From NCBI GenBank assembly GCA_022844575.1, contig JALHLL010000169.1:1-7927 (forward strand): a DNA stretch of 7,927 nt, read 5' to 3'. Below are positions 1 to 5,199 of this stretch, piece by piece (positions within the stretch are counted from its first letter, which is position 1; every line of letters begins with the position of its first letter). Source of the stretch: a bacterium (lineage in GTDB: Bacteria; Bacteroidota; Ignavibacteria; Kapaibacteriales; UBA961). Position numbers and translations under genes: made by a program. Below the pieces are notes generated by a model that made no database searches, was not told where the DNA came from, and saw only the letters and a list, made by a program, of their open reading frames with translations.

Positions 1-29
1 TGACGAATCTTCTCGTCTTTTTATTTGTG

Positions 30-1424
30 TTAGTCGGCTTCGTTTTCGGTATTGTCTTCTAAAATTTCCGCTCCGGTATCGTCATCTTCTTCATTCATAC
101 CCATACCATCCATCATGGGGAGTGCATCCGTAATAGGGCGAGGCATATATGATTCATCATAAAATTCCTCAGCATCAACCTCACTAATTTGTGCTTTATC
201 TATAATAAGGTCGAACACTTTTTTATGTAAAATGCCCATCATGTATTTATCATCCTGACGCAAACGTTCTATAACCGTTTCTACATCACCTCCCGGAGAA
301 ATATTCTTGATTGCTTCACGGGTAGCATCAAAATCAGAGTCTTCAACTTCGAGGGCTTCATTCTGCATGATACGCGTACTTATCAATTCCCATTTAGCTG
401 TACGTTCTGCAGTTTGCATAAAATACGGCTTCAATTGGTCATTGAACTTTAACTTCTTCGGCAGCTTCTGTTGTTTTTTAAAGTCTTCCCAATTTGCTTT
501 AGCAATATGTTCCACAAGGGCATCAGGCGGAACTATCTCAATGCGACTTGTCATAATATCCACAATTTGATTTTCGAGTTCTTCGCGTACTTTCGTATCG
601 GTACTACGTACCAAAAATCCTCGTACATCTGCCGCCAAATCAGCTACGGTAGCAAATCTACCGCCGGAAACCTGCACTGCAAACTCATCGGTCACTTCAG
701 GTAATACAACTTTTTGCACACTTACGATTGTACCGGAATAACGCGGGGGCATTTCATCGGCATTCTCCGTTTCGCCAACCCATGTAAAAACCTCATTTAG
801 TCTTTTTCCTATGAGTGTATCACGTAGTTCACCGTCCATTTTCTCGGAATCAAGAAAATATTGATTAGTCTCAGGCTTCTGCTCAGTGAGAGGTTCATCC
901 GTTTCCGAATCTAAAACTTGCCACTCGATACTTACATAGGTCAATGAATCCGTAATTTCTTCAGCCGGCTGTAATGTGCTTTTCTCGAGACGTAATTTAT
1001 CCATCTGGGCATCCACGTCATCATCAGTAACCGATAATAATGGTTTACGTAAAGCCAATTCGGCATAACCTTCGACATTAATAAGCGGAATAACTTGGTA
1101 TTCGATTGTTACTGATAATCCGCCGAAATCATCATGTTTCATTTCGGTTAATTTCGGACTGCCCATTAACTCTATATTGTTGGCTTCAACAAATTTCTTA
1201 AACTCTTCATTCGCTATTTCACCGGCATAATCGCGTTCGATTGATTTGCCGAAGCGCGCTTTAATCATTGGCATCGGAACTTTGCCACGTCGGAAACCGG
1301 GTAATTGAAAATCACGTTGAGCATCTCGGTATGCTTGTTCATAATGCGGTTTAAGATCGGTGGCGGTCAAAGAAAAACTCACTACACGTGTGGAGTCATT
1401 TTTGACTTCTACATTCGTTTCCAA
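30..1424 (-). CDS. tig: Trigger factor, ribosome-associated chaperone with degenerate PPIase domain
   Basis: Trigger factor binds the ribosome beside the peptide exit tunnel and shields nascent chains in the cytoplasm. Seen: the ribosome-docking signature GFRRGKVP at residues 43-50 inside an N-terminal domain of about 1-125; a middle region (about 155-240) in the position of the FKBP-type PPIase domain; LPEVTDEFA at 241-249, matching the family's LPE.xDEFA junction; then a helical SurA-like chaperone region to about 425. The 464 aa length is slightly above the usual 430-450 because of a tail with a Met-rich patch (MMDGMGM) and 11 acidic residues in the last 20. The PPIase region lacks the GFE and FP motifs of active FKBPs, so isomerase activity is probably lost. 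The start is TTG: the in-frame upstream stop is only 8 codons away, the next ATG falls after the signature, and GGGA sits 7 nt ahead. It lies 38 nt downstream of tRNA-Leu on the same strand. Confidence 0.96.
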   Translation of the reverse strand: METNVEVKNDSTRVVSFSLTATDLKPHYEQAYRDAQRDFQLPGFRRGKVPMPMIKARFGKSIERDYAGEIANEEFKKFVEANNIELMGSPKLTEMKHDDFGGLSVTIEYQVIPLINVEGYAELALRKPLLSVTDDDVDAQMDKLRLEKSTLQPAEEITDSLTYVSIEWQVLDSETDEPLTEQKPETNQYFLDSEKMDGELRDTLIGKRLNEVFTWVGETENADEMPPRYSGTIVSVQKVVLPEVTDEFAVQVSGGRFATVADLAADVRGFLVRSTDTKVREELENQIVDIMTSRIEIVPPDALVEHIAKANWEDFKKQQKLPKKLKFNDQLKPYFMQTAERTAKWELISTRIMQNEALEVEDSDFDATREAIKNISPGGDVETVIERLRQDDKYMMGILHKKVFDLIIDKAQISEVDAEEFYDESYMPRPITDALPMMDGMGMNEEDDDTGAEILEDNTENEAD

Positions 1425-1431
1425 ACTGGAT

Positions 1432-1435
1432 TCCC
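1432..1435 (-). promoter_or_regulatory. Ribosome-binding site GGGA deciding the TTG start of tig
   Basis: On the minus strand GGGA precedes the TTG at 1424-1422 with a 7-nt spacer. The other minus-strand genes here show no comparable Shine-Dalgarno sequence, so its presence supports the otherwise unusual TTG start. The only in-frame alternative between the upstream stop (1448-1446) and the TTG is ATT at 1442, which is a very rare start codon. Confidence 0.5.
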
Positions 1436-1462
1436 GAAAAATGGATCAAAGAAAAGTTAATG

Positions 1463-1544
1463 TGCGGACGGAGAGACTCGAACTCTCAAGGGTCGCCCCA
1501 CCAGATCCTAAGTCTGGCGCGTCTGCCAATTTCGCCACGTCCGC
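1463..1544 (-). tRNA. tRNA-Leu, anticodon UAG
   Basis: An 82-nt class II tRNA fold can be drawn by hand. The acceptor stem is GCGGACG/CGTCCGC with discriminator A, as expected for leucine. The anticodon stem is CCAGA/TCTGG around the loop CTTAGGA, giving anticodon TAG at 1510-1508. A long variable arm has a GGG/CCC stem, and the T arm is GAGAG-TTCGAGT-CTCTC. The UAG anticodon reads CUN leucine codons, mainly CUA and CUG. CCA is not encoded: the bases after the discriminator are CAT, so CCA must be added by nucleotidyltransferase. It lies directly upstream of tig and is probably part of the same primary transcript. Confidence 0.97.
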
Positions 1545-1558
1545 AATACGAAAGATTA

Positions 1559-1580
1559 CAAAGATAATGAAAACATTATA
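1559..1580 (-). promoter_or_regulatory. Probable promoter for tRNA-Leu and tig
   Basis: Two candidate core elements lie just upstream of the tRNA on the minus strand. TATCTTTG at 1566-1559 matches the Bacteroidota -7 consensus TAnnTTTG exactly and would place the transcription start about 8-10 nt before the mature tRNA 5' end. TATAAT at 1580-1575 is a perfect sigma70-type -10 box, but its upstream hexamer at 17 bp (AAACGG) is a poor -35. Neither has a convincing upstream partner, so which one is used is open. Confidence 0.4.
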
Positions 1581-1715
1581 GATAATAAACACTACATCCG
1601 TTTTTTTGATTGAACAGCTACATTAATAGGGAAAGAGCTTGTTTGGAACTTACGTTTTATTTTCACTAATCAGACAAAGTATGTAAGTTAGTGTATTACA
1701 CAATTATCAAAAGAA

Positions 1716-2099
1716 ATGGAATTACCAAAGCGTAAAACAATCGAGCAATTTATGGCTGCGCTTTCCAATGAAAAAGCAGGCTTGGTAACATATTTACGTA
1801 CTTTCATTTGTTCATTATCACCGGAAATACACTGTTCGATGCGTTATGGAACATTGTTTTTCGATTATAAAAAATGGATGATTTATATCAATGCAAGAGA
1901 TATTGCTTTGGAATTATGCTTTTTAGATGGTAAGGACATAGAAGGATATGACAATGTTCTTTTGCTAAAGGGTAGAAAAACTGTTCGTTCGATTACATTT
2001 TCTTATACCGATGATATAGATATTGAACTACTACGCAGTTTAGTTCTCTCGGCTATGGAAGTACAAAAAAACGCCAAAGGGAAGAAATGGAAAAAATGA
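1716..2099 (+). CDS. DUF1801 (YdhG/YdeI-type) domain protein, function unknown
   Basis: A 127-aa single-domain cytoplasmic protein with no signal peptide or membrane segment. Its order of motifs fits DUF1801: an N-terminal TIEQFMAAL helix (8-16), a helix ending in SPEIHCSMRYG (35-45) where relatives carry PEIEEAIKWG, the strands FFDYKKWMIYIN (48-59) and ALELCFLDG (64-72), then KGRKTVRSITF (85-95) and the closing helix DIELLRSLVLSAME (102-115). The family's usual Trp-Gly-Met/Pro segment is Tyr-Gly-Thr here. The Lys-rich end (KGKKWKK) is typical of short soluble relatives. The biochemical role of the family is not established. The ATG is preceded only by A-rich sequence (AAAAGAA), without a clear Shine-Dalgarno. 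It is the only plus-strand gene in the window, divergent from tRNA-Leu and convergent with the dehydrogenase gene. Confidence 0.85.
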   Translation: MELPKRKTIEQFMAALSNEKAGLVTYLRTFICSLSPEIHCSMRYGTLFFDYKKWMIYINARDIALELCFLDGKDIEGYDNVLLLKGRKTVRSITFSYTDDIDIELLRSLVLSAMEVQKNAKGKKWKK

Positions 2100-2132
2100 T
2101 GGCGGATTATTAAATTATCTACCATCATTTTT
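2092..2132 (+). terminator. Intrinsic terminator of the DUF1801 gene, probably bidirectional
   Basis: An 11-bp perfect inverted repeat, AAAAATGATGG (2092-2102) and CCATCATTTTT (2122-2132), encloses a 19-nt loop that can pair further internally (GATTAT against ATTATC with one mismatch). On the plus strand the TGATGG/CCATCA stem is followed by TTTTT. On the minus strand the same stem is followed by TTTTTT, so it could also stop read-through from the dehydrogenase unit. The stop codon TGA of the DUF1801 gene (2097-2099) lies within the stem. Confidence 0.7.
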
Positions 2133-2158
2133 AGAATTGGTTTCATCCGGATGTAATG

Positions 2159-2179
2159 AAAAAATTCGTTACACCGAAT
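2159..2179 (-). terminator. Weak candidate terminator after the dehydrogenase gene
   Basis: On the minus strand, 21 nt after the dehydrogenase stop, ATTCG-GTGTAA-CGAAT forms a 5-bp hairpin followed by TTTTT. The stem is short, with only two G:C pairs. The symmetrical hairpin at 2092-2132 further downstream is the stronger candidate for ending this transcript. Confidence 0.35.
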
Positions 2180-2199
2180 GCTAAGAACGGAATGTAGCG

Positions 2200-2970
2200 T
2201 TAATGCCGTGCGGCACCGCCATCGACATTTATCGTTTGTCCTGTTATAATACCTGATGCCGGCAATGATAAAAAAGCCACAACATTCGCAATATCTTCAG
2301 GTTCATCGGCACGACGTATGGCTTGTTCCGGTAAAATATGCTGTAAAATTGTACCGGATGTCGCTCTTTTTTCATTGATGGGTCTTTGTGTTGCAGTAAG
2401 TCCAACCGAAATTGCGTTCACTGTAATTCCATATCTGCCTACTTCGGCTGCTAAAGAACGGGTAAACCCGATTACTCCCATTTTTGCTGTAGCATAATGT
2501 GTTAAATACGGCGTTCCGAGCCATACCGTATTCGATGACATCATTATAATTCTGCCGAAAGAATCTTGTTTCATAAATGGCAGAACCGCTTGTACTACCA
2601 AAAACATACTATTCAAATTTATATCAAGCATTTTTTTCCATTGGTTAAACGAAATAAGCTCAAAAGGCTCTTCATCGTACATACCAACATTATGCACAAG
2701 AATATCAATTCTTCCATACATATCCATAACGGTTTTTACCATTTCCGCCACTGAAATCTGATCCGAACAATCTACGGTAAGCGCAATGGCTTCACCGCCT
2801 ATGGCACGCACTGCTTCCACAGTTTCCGAAGCATCCGCAATATCGGCAATAACAATTTTTGCACCTTCTTCGGCGAGTCTTTCGCAAAAAGCTCTTCCGT
2901 TTCCTATAGCCGCCCCTGTGATTATAGCAACTCGGTCGGATAGTCCTTTTTCAAACTCATGTATTTTCAT
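2200..2970 (-). CDS. Short-chain dehydrogenase/reductase (classical SDR, FabG/phenylethanol dehydrogenase-like)
   Basis: A 256-aa cytoplasmic NAD(P)-dependent oxidoreductase of usual classical SDR length. Seen: the nucleotide-binding TGAAIGNG at 18-25; Asp43 at the end of the second strand, which in this family favours NAD(H) over NADP(H); Asp67; the catalytic tetrad Asn118, Ser146, Tyr159 and Lys163 with correct spacing; and a C-terminal ITGQTINVDGGAARH. Two motifs are atypical: NNAG is HNVG (93-96), and the usual PG after the sixth strand is VG (189-190). From memory, the DILVxN..GxY, QWKK, THY and DGGxxRH segments resemble (S)-1-phenylethanol dehydrogenase more than FabG; this is a recollection, not an alignment. 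The substrate is unknown. The ATG is 9 nt after the stop of the PD40-OmpA gene, which suggests co-transcription. No Shine-Dalgarno is visible (the leader is A-rich). Confidence 0.92.
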   Translation of the reverse strand: MKIHEFEKGLSDRVAIITGAAIGNGRAFCERLAEEGAKIVIADIADASETVEAVRAIGGEAIALTVDCSDQISVAEMVKTVMDMYGRIDILVHNVGMYDEEPFELISFNQWKKMLDINLNSMFLVVQAVLPFMKQDSFGRIIMMSSNTVWLGTPYLTHYATAKMGVIGFTRSLAAEVGRYGITVNAISVGLTATQRPINEKRATSGTILQHILPEQAIRRADEPEDIANVVAFLSLPASGIITGQTINVDGGAARH

Positions 2971-2979
2971 ATTTTTTAT

Positions 2980-5046
2980 TTACTGTTTTTTTATTATAAA
3001 TTCAACGCGGCGATTCTTTTGTTTACCTGATTCCGTCGCATTTGATGTAACCGGTTTAGAAGGACCATAGCCCTTTTTCGATAATCTTTTCTGCTGAACG
3101 CCCAGACTGATTAAATAATCAAAAACGGATTGCGCCCTTAATTCCGAGAGTTTCTGATTATCTTCCGATTTACCGACATTATCCGTATGTCCACTTACCT
3201 CTATTTCGTATGTAGGGTTTGTATTCATAAAAACGGCAGCACGTTTTAACTCAGGGAAAGACTCTTCTCTTAACTCCGATTTACCTGTTTCAAAGAAAAT
3301 ATTGTTAAGCCGAATTGCTTGTCCAATTGTTATCGGGGCTAAAAACAAATCCTTCGAAAGTTCGGTGTATTCCGTCAGTTTTCTCGTATCCAAGTTGTCA
3401 CTTATAGGATAAAAACCTTTCGCTTCGGCTCTGAAACCATAGACCGACCCCGCAGGTAATGATATTTTATACGATCCATCGGTAGGATTTGTTCGAGCAA
3501 TCCCTACCTCTTCACCCGAAGGTAATACCTCGTAAAATATCTTCGCTTCTACAGGCTTTTTCGTTTTTTCGTCCAAAACCTTACCAGAAATTAACACTAC
3601 AGGCACAGGTCGTGCGGATGTAGGTAACTTAATTCTAAAAATATCTTCTCTTCCTAAAGTGTTTTCGGAAGACACACAGTAAGCATATTCACCCGATGCA
3701 GGGATAGTAAAATATGCATCAAAACCGACGGTATTTATTTCAGAACCCAAATTTTCCGGTTCACTCCACTTCATCCATGTATCATCTAATCTCCGTGTTA
3801 CATATACATCCTTGTTACCGAAACCCGCAAATCCATCCGTAGAATAATACAAGGTTTTTCCATCGGCTGCCAAAAAGGGAGTTGTTTCATCTCCCGAAGT
3901 ATTAATATCGGGTCCCATATTCAGGGGTGTTGACCATGTGTTATCCGGCAATAATTTACTGATATATAAATCTCTCCCGCCCATTGTTTCATTTCGCTCT
4001 ACTGCCATAATAATTATTTTGGCATCACCTGATAAACATGCTTCGGCATAAATATTATTATTATAGAAACCGCGTATCTTAACATCTTCGGGAAAAGACC
4101 ATCCATCCTTTGTTTTATAAGATAAAGAATAACCCATACCGGAGGGATAACCGTTTTTGGCATATTTATTATTTAATAGAAGGGTATTACCATCGGGGGT
4201 AACAGAAAGAACTGCATTACTGCTCGGAGTATTGAGCGGACTGCCTATGTTTTTTGCTTCAGACCATTGCCCTTTTTCAAGTATGGAATACCATATATCC
4301 TGCGATGAATATTGTCCTCCTACATTTTGCGGATCGCCATTACGACTAAAATAGAGGGTTTTTCCATCAGGCGAAATGATAGGCACATAATCGGTATATT
4401 GTGTGTTTATCATTTTTCCGAGATTTTCTCTTTTTAATCCTTTTGGCAAATTCTTCACGATATTTACTTCCGCCTTCAAAGAATCCTGCGAATCGGAGAT
4501 ACCGACTGCATCTATCTGATTCCATCCGGCAACAGCCGCAACATCTAAAACAAGTTTTATGCTCTTTGCTTTATAACTTGTAAGGGGTATAAATATATTG
4601 AGCATGCGCCCGTTTTTTCCAAGTTTTTGCGGTTCGGATTGCCATACTTTTTGTTCATTTCCATCTTCATCAATCAATAGAACAACCTTTATCGCTCCGG
4701 GATTAAAACTCTCGGCTATTGCAATTTGTGAAACCTGCATAGCATTTCGATAACCGAGCTGTATTACTTGGGTCATGGAGCTTTCTTCAAACCGTCGTTG
4801 CCTGACATTATAGTATCCTGCCGGCATCCAAGCATACTTCGATTCAATGCCATAAGGCATTGAATTAGGTCTCCCCAACATTTGCTGAGCTCCAAACTCC
4901 CCTTGCTGACGCTCCGAAGTTACCTCTATAACATTCGATGCCCACTGAGTAGTTGAAGCATTTACCTTAGCAAACGTTATTAAAACTAAAATGAAGGGCA
5001 GTATGCCAAACAATGTATTGTGTATCATATTTTTTTCTTTGCTCAT
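2980..5046 (-). CDS. PD40 propeller / OmpA-family envelope protein, PorE-like architecture
   Basis: A periplasmic protein predicted to anchor to peptidoglycan. Domains (688 aa from the ATG at 5046): signal peptide 1-30 (Lys-bearing start, hydrophobic TLFGILPFILVLITFA, cleavage after VNA, no lipobox Cys); a discoidin/galactose-binding-like domain, about 35-185, ending in WNQIDAV (175-181); five PD40-type propeller strands at about 220 (SPDGKTLYF), 281 (TPDGN), 338 (LSGDAK), 390 (AADGKTLYY) and 445; a carboxypeptidase-regulatory-like domain 487-550 (SGKVLDEKTKKPVEA); and an OmpA C-terminal domain 582-688 with HTDNVG (Asp622) and ELRAQ (Arg637), the residues that bind diaminopimelate in the family, and NRRVEF near the end. 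The frame stays open to a GTG at 5145, but that GTG lies in the preceding terminator. ATGs at 5106 and 5028 are alternatives. The PD40, regulatory-like and OmpA order recalls the T9SS protein PorE, which has TPRs at its N-terminus instead. Confidence 0.9.
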   Translation of the reverse strand: MSKEKNMIHNTLFGILPFILVLITFAKVNASTTQWASNVIEVTSERQQGEFGAQQMLGRPNSMPYGIESKYAWMPAGYYNVRQRRFEESSMTQVIQLGYRNAMQVSQIAIAESFNPGAIKVVLLIDEDGNEQKVWQSEPQKLGKNGRMLNIFIPLTSYKAKSIKLVLDVAAVAGWNQIDAVGISDSQDSLKAEVNIVKNLPKGLKRENLGKMINTQYTDYVPIISPDGKTLYFSRNGDPQNVGGQYSSQDIWYSILEKGQWSEAKNIGSPLNTPSSNAVLSVTPDGNTLLLNNKYAKNGYPSGMGYSLSYKTKDGWSFPEDVKIRGFYNNNIYAEACLSGDAKIIIMAVERNETMGGRDLYISKLLPDNTWSTPLNMGPDINTSGDETTPFLAADGKTLYYSTDGFAGFGNKDVYVTRRLDDTWMKWSEPENLGSEINTVGFDAYFTIPASGEYAYCVSSENTLGREDIFRIKLPTSARPVPVVLISGKVLDEKTKKPVEAKIFYEVLPSGEEVGIARTNPTDGSYKISLPAGSVYGFRAEAKGFYPISDNLDTRKLTEYTELSKDLFLAPITIGQAIRLNNIFFETGKSELREESFPELKRAAVFMNTNPTYEIEVSGHTDNVGKSEDNQKLSELRAQSVFDYLISLGVQQKRLSKKGYGPSKPVTSNATESGKQKNRRVEFIIKKQ

Positions 5047-5136
5047 TGGTACATCAATGAATCGTTTTCCAGAGTAGCTGACGGGAAAGCTTTCATTGTG
5101 ATTCATGGGGCAAATGTTTTTTAACAAATCTTCACT

Positions 5137-5173
5137 AAAAAGCACTAAGGGAATGATATTATCATCCCCTTAG
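5137..5173 (-). terminator. Intrinsic terminator after the SBBP/Ig protein gene
   Basis: On the minus strand, 26 nt after the stop codon, CTAAGGGGATGAT (5173-5161) and ATCATTCCCTTAG (5157-5145) form a 13-bp stem around an AAT loop, followed by TGCTTTTT. The one imperfect pair is G:U in the minus-strand RNA but A:C in the plus-strand RNA, which indicates that the minus strand is the working direction. It separates the SBBP protein gene from the PD40-OmpA gene, so the latter should have its own promoter between about 5136 and 5050; no clear one was recognised there. Confidence 0.85.
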
Positions 5174-5199
5174 AATTTTGAAACGTATGTAAGAAATAT

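Noticed and set aside
2..27. Plus-strand hairpin GACGA-ATCTTC-TCGTC followed by TTTTTATT, as a terminator
   Set aside because: The stem is only 5 bp, no plus-strand gene is seen to its left, and it lies at the window edge. It may equally be part of the leader of the next minus-strand gene after tig.
307..704. Plus-strand open frames of 77-87 codons inside tig
   Set aside because: They lie antisense to a clearly conserved gene, have no ribosome-binding site or recognisable domain, and read as composition shadows.
1463..1544. The tRNA as an integration (att) site
   Set aside because: No integrase, no duplicated tRNA 3' end and no mobile-element genes are visible; the flanking genes are ordinary chromosomal ones.
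2144..2153. Perfect palindrome CATCCGGATG as an operator
   Set aside because: It lies between two convergent genes, has no adjacent promoter, and a single 10-bp palindrome can easily occur by chance.
5143..5145. GTG as the start of the PD40-OmpA protein
   Set aside because: It lies at the base of the terminator hairpin of the upstream gene, and a proper signal peptide begins 33 codons later.
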